From: Lewinellaceae bacterium
GTDB taxonomy: Bacteria > Bacteroidota > Bacteroidia > Chitinophagales > Saprospiraceae
Length of the DNA: 64,000 nt
Reading direction: 5' to 3'
Assembly (NCBI GenBank): GCA_016716135.1
Contig: JADJWX010000014.1
Location: 1 to 64,000, forward strand
Shown here: one piece after another, positions 38,260-45,678 of the stretch
Position numbering within the stretch: the stretch's first letter is position 1
How the letters are laid out: every line of letters begins with the position of its first letter
Notes under the pieces: model-generated
The model's input: the letters and a program-made list of their open reading frames with translations, nothing else
The model's database searches: none
What the model was told of the DNA's origin: nothing
Made by a program: the position numbers and the translations under genes

Positions 38260-38814
38260 TCACACCGGCTCAACCCGCACAATCATCTGATTATAAGTAT
38301 CCGCAGGCGACCCATCGTGATTACCCATGACTTCCGCCGTATGCGAGTAGGCGCCTGGCGCATCCGTATGCGCTTCGGCCCAGAAAGAAATTTCATGCGT
38401 ACCGGGATTGACCAACAGGTAACCACTCAGCGGAACCACGATGTAGTGCTGGCTGCCACCGGAAATATTAGGCCCCCACTTGGAACCACTTATCCATCTT
38501 TCGGGACCGCTGCCTTCCTTGTGCGCAAGCCTGGCGCCGATGCCAATGGCATACTCCGTCTTGCTGGCGCCGTACTGTTTGGTATTAGCAGACAAAGGTA
38601 TTTTCCGGTGCTGGAAACCGACATGCCCCGATATAAAGACATGGCTTTTGACGCTTACCTGAAATTTGACCAGCAAATCCGGGATTTTAACCAGGGTATT
38701 GCCCAGGTCGTGGGAACCCGAATGATGCACTTTGATGACTTGGATTGGCATGTGGTTTTGACTTTTTTGAGTTAAAAAATGTTGAATTTGGTTATGATCT
38801 CTTGCTGAGTCCAT
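38260..38814 (-). CDS. Hypothetical beta-rich protein
   Basis: 184 residues. The second half is clearly protein-like and beta-rich (WGPNISGGSQHYIVVPLSGY, then GTHEISFWAEAHTDAPGAYS, AEVMGNHDGSP); the first 70 residues have a His-rich, less certain composition (MPIQVIKVHHSGSHDLG). No signal peptide. The long frame on the plus strand over the same place is its shadow. The gene starts 66 bases from the IS4 element, so the original promoter may have been displaced by that insertion. Confidence 0.55.
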   Translation of the reverse strand: MDSARDHNQIQHFLTQKSQNHMPIQVIKVHHSGSHDLGNTLVKIPDLLVKFQVSVKSHVFISGHVGFQHRKIPLSANTKQYGASKTEYAIGIGARLAHKEGSGPERWISGSKWGPNISGGSQHYIVVPLSGYLLVNPGTHEISFWAEAHTDAPGAYSHTAEVMGNHDGSPADTYNQMIVRVEPV

Positions 38815-38880
38815 TACACCCCTTACTGGTGATAGCGATTATTTCTTCTTTGTAGTATTCCTGGCCTCGTCAGTCAGAGA

Positions 38881-40306
38881 CCTTATCCTGTCCCATAATT
38901 TTGAGCCATTAAAAACCCTGCGCGCATTGCTACTAAGGTTCTGATGCTTTGCCACAATAACTTTTCACCTGGCAATGGTTGCTTTTTTGAGGGAACAAAG
39001 CCCGCTATGGAGGATAAGGCAATTATATACTGCTTCACGGTATCAACCTTCTTGTTTGCGAATTGCTCCACGAGTTTAATATCAAGTTCATCAAAATATT
39101 CTGAGGCCGATTTGTCTGGCGAAACCTTAGCAACATATGCTAATCGAAGCAAGTACCATCCGATAATCAAATAGAGTTGTATAGCGTTTGTCAATCGTTT
39201 GTAATTATCAAACTGCAATCTTTCTATTCGAAGTCCCTGCTTTAGTACGTAATGGAATCGCTCTATTGTCCACCGTTTCGAATAGTATTCGATTATACGG
39301 ATGGCATCTGCAAGTGACGTTACAGGCAGGGTGGTGAACAGGTACCATTCTATAGGCGTTATGCCATCCTTAACTCCTACTTCCTTTACATGTATGACCC
39401 ACATTGCCACTGGTTCTCCCTTTTTCTTTTGTGGCACGAGGCAGGTGACCGGGCCATACCTGACCGCCAGTTTTGCCAAGCGCTCCTCTCGGTCTTTTTG
39501 CCTGCGGATAGTCACCTCCAGATAACCATAAAGCGGCATATTAGTCGCTAATTCCTTCACATTACAGCTTTGCCCCTCAAATTCAACCTTTCGCCTTACA
39601 TCTCGTATTCTGACCAATAACTGGACATTATGGCCACGACTTGCAGTAAAATGCTCATAGATATCTGCTTCTCTATCTCCTATTGCGATTACCGTTCCTG
39701 AAAAATCCTTGAACATGCGATCTATCCATCCAAGTGCCAGCAGCCATTTGTTGCTCTCCTTTTCCGTTATGTCAAACTTGCCAGGGGCTTTCCTTTTTTC
39801 TTTATCCGTCTTAGGTGGCCAAATATGTTCGCCAACCAGTCCCAGTGGATCGCCTGCTTCATTAAGCGCAAGGGCACTATGCACACAAAGCCCCAAAACC
39901 GTCTTTTGTCCACCTAAAAGTCCCAAGCCCTCTGTCTGTTTGTGGTTCCAATAGTTCAAATCGGTTGTATCTTCAACTACCAAGATCACCTGTTCGGCTT
40001 TACATCTGGATAGTGTCGCTGCTTCGTGGCCACCACTCAAGTCCAATTCCGAACTCGAAAAAAGTCGCCATGCTGCTTTCCTAACCAATTCCCCGCAAGC
40101 ACTGGAAAAGGAGGCTTCTGGCCGTTCACTTAAACGAGTGACCATCTTGTACAAATTAGCCCGATACCGTTCATCTGGAAGTTTCGTGGAAGCAAACTCT
40201 TGTTCTACCCATGATTGCGTCTTCATTTCAGCTTAGTATTTTCTATCAAATCTACCTAACTTTCCCATATCCACCCTGCGGCTCAAAATTATGGGACAGG
40301 ATAAGG
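38881..40306 (-). mobile_element. Complete IS4-family insertion sequence
   Basis: 1426 bp with perfect 27-bp terminal inverted repeats (38881-38907 and 40280-40306, outer end CCTTATCCTGTCCCATAATT) and a 7-bp direct repeat TCAGAGA on both sides (38874-38880, 40307-40313). Perfect ends and duplication indicate a recent insertion. It sits between the beta-rich gene and the RHS immunity gene. Confidence 0.93.
38883..40226 (-). CDS. IS4-family transposase (Tn5/IS50-like)
   Basis: 447 residues. DDE residues: EDTTDLNYW (D86), IGDREADIYEHF (D184), and RWTIERFHYVLK (E322) within the Y-(2)-R-(3)-E-(6)-K signature of IS4 transposases. N-terminal helical DNA-binding region as in Tn5 transposase. Uninterrupted reading frame. 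The stop codon lies inside the inverted repeat, so the last residues are encoded by the repeat. Confidence 0.95.
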   Translation of the reverse strand: MKTQSWVEQEFASTKLPDERYRANLYKMVTRLSERPEASFSSACGELVRKAAWRLFSSSELDLSGGHEAATLSRCKAEQVILVVEDTTDLNYWNHKQTEGLGLLGGQKTVLGLCVHSALALNEAGDPLGLVGEHIWPPKTDKEKRKAPGKFDITEKESNKWLLALGWIDRMFKDFSGTVIAIGDREADIYEHFTASRGHNVQLLVRIRDVRRKVEFEGQSCNVKELATNMPLYGYLEVTIRRQKDREERLAKLAVRYGPVTCLVPQKKKGEPVAMWVIHVKEVGVKDGITPIEWYLFTTLPVTSLADAIRIIEYYSKRWTIERFHYVLKQGLRIERLQFDNYKRLTNAIQLYLIIGWYLLRLAYVAKVSPDKSASEYFDELDIKLVEQFANKKVDTVKQYIIALSSIAGFVPSKKQPLPGEKLLWQSIRTLVAMRAGFLMAQNYGTG

Positions 40307-40418
40307 TCAGAGACTGGCAGACAATACGTGTCGCATTAAAAATGCTCACGAGCACTTCGCGTTTATTTTGTAACTGTCGAACACTTTGGCCCAGCGGGGA
40401 AGGCTAATTTTTAGGCGT

Positions 40419-40448
40419 AAAAAAAGCCCTGCATCTCTGCAAGGCTTT
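40419..40448 (-). terminator. Intrinsic terminator of the RHS locus
   Basis: On the minus strand AAAGCC, TTGCAGAGATGCAG, GGCTTTTTTT: a 6-bp stem, one mismatch, 3 more pairs, 6-base loop and a run of seven T. It lies 4 bases after the corrected stop of the immunity-candidate gene at 40452, closing the RHS operon. Confidence 0.7.
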
Positions 40449-40451
40449 GTG

Positions 40452-40878
40452 TTATTTCAATTGCTTCGTTAATTCAGGAAAAACTACTTCAATATGTTTC
40501 TTGCTATATTTAGGATTTGGGGTATATTCCTAACCCTGCCCAAACATAAGAATAGTAAATTGCTTTTCTTTCTTTATCATCAAGCTTACTTATTATCTTT
40601 AAATATTCAGGCTCAGTCAATTTATCTATAACTTCTATAAGTACTGCACCGTGTTGATAAGAAGCAAAATCACCAACATTTACTTTCGATAATGCCAAGA
40701 CACACCCCTTGTCGGCTTTTATTGCACCATTAACTAAATCGCAATAAGATTTCCCATCAATTTTAATATCGTCAAACAAATGGTAATCTATTTTAAACCC
40801 TAACTTATCAGAACAGTTATCTGTATTACAAGAATATAAAAACAAAGCAAGGGCTGAAATGACAAATATTATTCTCAT
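40452..40878 (-). CDS. Lipoprotein, candidate immunity protein of the RHS toxin
   Basis: About 142 residues. Lipoprotein signal (MRIIFVISALALFLYSCNTD, Cys at residue 17), then a helical body with several cysteines (CSDKLGF, KSYCDLVN, DKGCVLAL). The frame first stops at 40510, but after a one-base shift near 40530 it continues TPNPKYSKKHIEVVFPELTK to a stop at 40452, immediately before the terminator. It starts 2 bases after the stop of the RHS toxin gene. Small exported proteins directly after an RHS C-terminal toxin are usually its immunity; lipidation suits a toxin that attacks the wall in the periplasm. Confidence 0.65.
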
Positions 40879-40880
40879 TA

Positions 40881-41633
40881 CTATTCTTCTTTTTTTACTT
40901 CTTTAACTCTATCAGTACCTGTCACATTGATTGTTCCATATTTCAGTCTTGAAGTACCTGGTATATACTTCTGCATTCCTTCTCTTTTAGGTACTTCTGT
41001 TTTAGAGGTATTCTCCAAAATTTTGCCTACAACATCCCATTCAGCTTGTCTTTCACCGTTGGGATCACATACAGTTATACAGCCGTGACTTAACCCACCT
41101 AAGTGAAAACGATAACCACTTCTTGTTTCCCCGTCTGCATTCTTATATCCTTGGTGGTGGTCATCATACCTTGATTCATCGATAGGGTCAACTTTGTACC
41201 AACCCCTTCCACCTTCGTACTCGGTTAAATCATAACTGCCATTAGGTATAGCAACTTCGTATTTATCTCGTTCCAAATCCCTTGTAATAGTTCCATCTGA
41301 TTCAACTCGTCCACCACTAAACACATTGTCTAAAACTAAAATTTGGTTTTGTGTCAAATTACCCTTATCATCTCTGATACCACCGTGAACATAATCTTTG
41401 GCTGAAACAACTTTCATTGGTAAACCTTTCTTAAAATGATCAAGGTCTGTAATAGCTAATTTACCTGTTTGCTTATTAAACCCAATTATTACTTCAGCTC
41501 CATCAGGATCAATATTTGTAAGCGGATTATTTAGTACAAAATTATATGGCGAAGCATAAGGAAATTTATTGCTAACGGATCGACAGCAAAGAACCTTGCT
41601 ATTCTTGGATTGTAGCCTCAAATGTAAAGTCAA
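40881..41633 (-). CDS. RHS protein B, C-terminal L,D-transpeptidase-like toxin domain
   Basis: Last segment of RHS protein B. It begins with the end of the RHS core (FPYASPYNFVLNNPLTNIDP, DGAE), the conserved boundary before a variable toxin. The next 190 residues contain YRFHLGGLSHGCITVCDPNG: the SHGC motif with a preceding histidine is the catalytic signature of YkuD-type L,D-transpeptidases and of DUF2778/Tlde1-type effectors. Such toxins attack or mis-crosslink peptidoglycan peptides. Three indels between 41580 and 41660 separate it from the RHS core frame, so the ATG at 41633 is not a real start. Confidence 0.7.
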   Translation of the reverse strand: MTLHLRLQSKNSKVLCCRSVSNKFPYASPYNFVLNNPLTNIDPDGAEVIIGFNKQTGKLAITDLDHFKKGLPMKVVSAKDYVHGGIRDDKGNLTQNQILVLDNVFSGGRVESDGTITRDLERDKYEVAIPNGSYDLTEYEGGRGWYKVDPIDESRYDDHHQGYKNADGETRSGYRFHLGGLSHGCITVCDPNGERQAEWDVVGKILENTSKTEVPKREGMQKYIPGTSRLKYGTINVTGTDRVKEVKKEE

Positions 41634-41659
41634 GGTAGTTCCGGCTCCATAGATTTCGT

Positions 41660-43519
41660 CTATTTTTCTTGGGAGTTATAGCCCCAACGGTAAATTGTGC
41701 TATTATAAGTCCTATCCGGCATTTGCATACCGAAAGGATAATAGTCCCCTGCAGTCCATACATCCGGCTTATAACTATCAACAATTTTATCCCCTGCCAA
41801 GATGTCGACAGGCAATTTCCTATCAGTAACCGTAGCCAACACATTCCCCAAATGATTAGCCAATTCATACTTCCGCCTCCCCCGGTACCGGCTCAGATAT
41901 CCAACACCAGGCTTCACACAGCCAGCGCCAATGCACTTATCCGCCCGGTACTCGCCCAAACGGGTGCTGCCAAACAGGTAGGCAGATTCCCAATGCACAT
42001 TCGGAGCCAAGCCCTTTTCGATGTGGCGGTAAGTGGCGAGTACGTTACCCGTAGCATCGTACACATAGCGCGTTGCATGCCCCTTGCCCCGTTTGCTGAT
42101 TCGGCGTCCCATTGCATCGTAGCCGAACTGCAATAAAGGGCCACCATTTTTAGCAATGTTTTTGACTTTGCCTGTGGCTGTCCAACTCATGGTCAGGCCC
42201 TCGGCATCGTCGCGCGTGAGGTTTCCGGTTGCATCGTAGCCATAATTTTTTGGGCCCTGGTCATCAATGTCCTCGGTATAATTCCCCGGGGGTACCGCAT
42301 CACGTACCCGGACCAGGCGGTTGTTGCCCAGGTAGTAATGGTAGGACATGTCGTCCATTGCAACCGCATTTTGCGCACTGGCGTTGGGATTGCCATTCCG
42401 GAACTGGTGCAGGATATTGCCGTTGGCGTCGTATTTCAGCTTATTCCAGTACCATTCTGTGGCGGATTTCAGGTTCCAGGCATTGAGGGTCGGATCGTAA
42501 CCCTTATCATGCGCCCGGGCCTCCACCAGACGGTTGAGCTGGTCGTAGCGGTATTCGTAAGCCTGCGGCTGGCCCTGCGCCATAAACGGCCCGATGGAAG
42601 TGATCATACTGCGGATATTCCCGTTCCAGAGTTCGGCGGCATGGCCGAAATGCGGCGGGGCAGTATTGACAGCGGGCTCGAGCTCCACCCCGGCGCCGAT
42701 GGGCCGGTAGTCGTTTTTGTGGTAACTCAGGATGTAGCCTGTCAGGTCTTTGGCTACTAAGACGTTGGGGCCGCCGGCAAGGCCATCCTGCCCGGGATCG
42801 TGTTCCGGCAGCAGACTAGCGGCATTTAGGCCCTTTATCCAGCCTTGTATCGTATAGGTATAGTCCTGGCCTTGCACGCGCTCATCGCCGAGTTCGAGCC
42901 GGGCCAGCGGGCCGTGGTTGAAATAGGTATAGCGGGCGTCTTCATCCCAGATGTAGCCGTCCGGACTGGTGCGTACCCGGATCAGGCGGTTGTCGGCGTC
43001 GTATGCGTATTGGTGGTAGAATTGGTCGGGCGCACCGGGCTGGTAAAACACGGCATTTACATTGCCGCTGACCAGGTCGTAGTTATACCCGATCTTTTTG
43101 ACGGCAAAGGCGCGGTCGTCCTGCCAAAGGGTATCCATATTGCCGTGTATGTCATAGCTGTAATGCGCTACGTGGGTTAACTTATCGGCCTTTGTCGTGG
43201 GGTACGGATTTTCCCGGAAGGAGACGGCTGCTATGCGGCCTCGCAGGTTATTCTGCTGGTTTGGCGCCCAGCCGTAAAGCTGCGGCAGCGGCGCGTCGTA
43301 CCAGCTGTGCGCTACTTCAAATTTTTGGTTGGATGCGTCCAGCCAGGTATTCCACTTTTTATCGTCCTTGACAATGGAGTTGTTCAGGAATTGCGGCTGA
43401 AATATTTCGCCGGTTTCCACAATGCGACCCAGGCGTCGTACCGGGTATAGCTGTATTTTTTCGGGACTACCTGGCGCGGGTTGCGGGAGGCCACCAGCCG
43501 GCCCAGGCGGTCGTACCAA
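41660..43519 (-). CDS. RHS protein B, RHS repeat and core segment
   Basis: About 600 residues of YD/RHS repeats (for example YDADNRLIRVRTSPDGYIWD, YDATGNLTRDDAEGLTM, YDAMGRRISKRGKG, YDATGNVLATYRHIEKG), ending in the RHS core YELANHLGNVLATVTDRK and DYYPFGMQMPDR...GYNSQEK. RHS repeats form a closed beta shell that houses the toxin; the core is the autocleavage region. True frame enters near 43440 (TRYDALGRIVETGE) from the 43384-45678 segment. Confidence 0.85.
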   Translation of the reverse strand: MVRPPGPAGGLPQPAPGSPEKIQLYPVRRLGRIVETGEIFQPQFLNNSIVKDDKKWNTWLDASNQKFEVAHSWYDAPLPQLYGWAPNQQNNLRGRIAAVSFRENPYPTTKADKLTHVAHYSYDIHGNMDTLWQDDRAFAVKKIGYNYDLVSGNVNAVFYQPGAPDQFYHQYAYDADNRLIRVRTSPDGYIWDEDARYTYFNHGPLARLELGDERVQGQDYTYTIQGWIKGLNAASLLPEHDPGQDGLAGGPNVLVAKDLTGYILSYHKNDYRPIGAGVELEPAVNTAPPHFGHAAELWNGNIRSMITSIGPFMAQGQPQAYEYRYDQLNRLVEARAHDKGYDPTLNAWNLKSATEWYWNKLKYDANGNILHQFRNGNPNASAQNAVAMDDMSYHYYLGNNRLVRVRDAVPPGNYTEDIDDQGPKNYGYDATGNLTRDDAEGLTMSWTATGKVKNIAKNGGPLLQFGYDAMGRRISKRGKGHATRYVYDATGNVLATYRHIEKGLAPNVHWESAYLFGSTRLGEYRADKCIGAGCVKPGVGYLSRYRGRRKYELANHLGNVLATVTDRKLPVDILAGDKIVDSYKPDVWTAGDYYPFGMQMPDRTYNSTIYRWGYNSQEK

Positions 43520-45678
43520 AACTCCGAGGGGCCGTCGTGTTCAGGTATTTCCTGCCGGATCAGCTGGTTCAGGGAATTGAAGGAGTAGAACGACATCATT
43601 TTGTGCTGCGGGTATTGCGGCTTGGCCCCGGTTCCTTTGCGGTGGTTTTTCACGTATTCAAGCAGCAAGGGATTTTTCAGCGGCAGCACACCGCTGGGCG
43701 GTATGGTTTTTACGAGGTTGTTTGATTGGTCGTAGTAGTACAGGGTGAAATGGTGCCGGGCGTCGTAAAACTTGACGGAATAGGCCTCGGTGGCCAGCAG
43801 GCATTTTTGCATGTAGGCTTCCCGCACGGCAGCTTTCATCGAGTCCAGGTAGAGTTCGTATTGTTCCTGGGCGTTGAATTCGGCCAGCTCAATCAACAAT
43901 CGCGCACAGGGGTTTTCAATTGGTATTGTGTCCGTTACAATAATTGTATCGCACCAAATGGAGTTGCAGTCCGTACCGAAGTGCAGGGTATCGGTTCCGG
44001 TATTTAGGATGCCGCCGGTGAGGGTGATTTCCGGGCAATCACCACATTCCGGATGCGGGTATACGAGCGTCGGGCTGCTTATGTTGCCATGCTCTGAGGT
44101 TATGCCTGTTGGGCCCTGGTCATCACAGCAATATGTTGTGTTATAACAGCTGCTTCCATTTATTTGAATATTTTGTCCATTTTTCAACACGGCATGTAGT
44201 ATAAATTGACCGGGATAGAGTATGGACCATGGCTCTATAAATGAAAAATAAGCAATACTGCTAAAATCCAGAAAAGGATTGCCTCCTATTAAACTGAACT
44301 TGCAGGAATCTGAATCCTGTTTCAACCAACCAGTAAAAGTATTTTGGTTTTGCGTGCCATACCATTGGTAACTCAAGGTATCGTCTCCAAAACTTTGCCG
44401 GATAACAGGTCCGATGAAAAAAGCGGGAATTTCAGCTAAATTATAGGTTAACAATTGATTCGAGCCTGCAAGCTTATTTAGCAAATCGGCGATTTCAGCC
44501 AATTCCGGTGTTGGCGGGCATTTTTTATTGTCTTCCGGTTTGCAACTGCTGTTGCAGCCCCTTGAAATAGCACCTTCAAAGGTTGTATGTACTCCTGAAT
44601 TAGAAATAGCGTCAAAGTTGAAGTACACGTAAGCTGGTAAATTGGGATAAACTACAGGATTGGTAATCCGGTTTATACAACAAAAACTGACCGCATTATA
44701 TGTTTCATTGGTCAATTCAAAGGCCATCGTACATTCGCCAATATTCAGGATAATTGAATTCACACCATTTTCATTTCTATATCGTAGTCGGCAATATTTA
44801 TTTTTATTTTGAGTAACGAAAGATGGCGAAAGGCTTGGGACTAAACTTGTAAGAAAAATAAACTCCGGTGCTGAAGTTGTCAATTGGCGGAACTGCGGCC
44901 AGGCCCAGTTCAACAGTATCAGTACATTTTCATCCCAATTACAGCTATCGCAAACACCTTCAATTTGCGGATAAACATCATTTACCATAGCATTCATCAC
45001 GGCTAAAGAGTCATCCTCGTAAAAATCGAGCGTACCGATGTTGATCGCGTCGTAAATATTAGGAAAACGCCGTTGCTTATCCCGGAACATCCAGGCGGTG
45101 CCCCAGTAACAAGGCTGGTCGCTGTTCCACCAGCCGCTGTTTGAGATGGGGAAATCAAGGAAGTTTTCAAGCAAAGGATTGAACGACTCTTCTCCAATGC
45201 AGCCATTGTAACACGGGTGGCTGTCGTCGATGGAATAAGCCATCATGGATTTGTACACAAAGCGCTCTTTTTGCCCCAGGTACAAGCTTCTGAAAATCCG
45301 CCATTGAGCATCCCGTTCGGCCGGATCGCTGCTAAAATCAGTAGGTGTGCAGGAGTAATCGTCCGGGCAAGCCACCGCGCGCAGTGCCACCTGGAACAAG
45401 GAAATGCCTCCTGAAAAATTGAGCATTTTGACCTTTAACTTGGCTTTGAAGCCGGAAAAATTATCCCAGGAATGGCTGCCGTCCAACTGGTTGAAAAACG
45501 GATCGTTTTGGAGTATCCAGAACTCCGGGTTATCTGAAATGCCAGACCAGATTGCCTCGGCATCCGCCAGGGTATTGGCCTCGTTCAGTTGAGCATCGTA
45601 CTCGTCGCTGGCGCCCAGGTAATTGGTGTCGATCTTGTCGCCCAAGGCTCCCTGATTGGGGCAATAGGCATCCCACAT
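43384..45678 (-). CDS. RHS protein B, middle segment
   Basis: 765 residues between the N-terminal segment (join near 45690, FCMWDAYCPNQGALGDKID) and the RHS segment (join near 43440). Rich in Cys, Trp and Asn; cysteine clusters such as PCYNGCIGE, GCNSSCKPEDNKKCPP and NTTYCCDDQG suggest an extracellular disulphide-rich region. The C-terminal part starts RHS-type sequence (FYDARHHFTLYYYDQSNNLV, FYSFNSLNQLIRQEIPEHDG). No defined domain recognised in the first 500 residues. Confidence 0.75.
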   Translation of the reverse strand: MWDAYCPNQGALGDKIDTNYLGASDEYDAQLNEANTLADAEAIWSGISDNPEFWILQNDPFFNQLDGSHSWDNFSGFKAKLKVKMLNFSGGISLFQVALRAVACPDDYSCTPTDFSSDPAERDAQWRIFRSLYLGQKERFVYKSMMAYSIDDSHPCYNGCIGEESFNPLLENFLDFPISNSGWWNSDQPCYWGTAWMFRDKQRRFPNIYDAINIGTLDFYEDDSLAVMNAMVNDVYPQIEGVCDSCNWDENVLILLNWAWPQFRQLTTSAPEFIFLTSLVPSLSPSFVTQNKNKYCRLRYRNENGVNSIILNIGECTMAFELTNETYNAVSFCCINRITNPVVYPNLPAYVYFNFDAISNSGVHTTFEGAISRGCNSSCKPEDNKKCPPTPELAEIADLLNKLAGSNQLLTYNLAEIPAFFIGPVIRQSFGDDTLSYQWYGTQNQNTFTGWLKQDSDSCKFSLIGGNPFLDFSSIAYFSFIEPWSILYPGQFILHAVLKNGQNIQINGSSCYNTTYCCDDQGPTGITSEHGNISSPTLVYPHPECGDCPEITLTGGILNTGTDTLHFGTDCNSIWCDTIIVTDTIPIENPCARLLIELAEFNAQEQYELYLDSMKAAVREAYMQKCLLATEAYSVKFYDARHHFTLYYYDQSNNLVKTIPPSGVLPLKNPLLLEYVKNHRKGTGAKPQYPQHKMMSFYSFNSLNQLIRQEIPEHDGPSEFWYDRLGRLVASRNPRQVVPKKYSYTRYDAWVALWKPAKYFSRNS

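Noticed and set aside
38215..38775. 186-residue open frame on the plus strand
   Set aside because: Arg/His-rich and without domain signs; the minus strand over the same stretch reads a coherent beta-rich protein.
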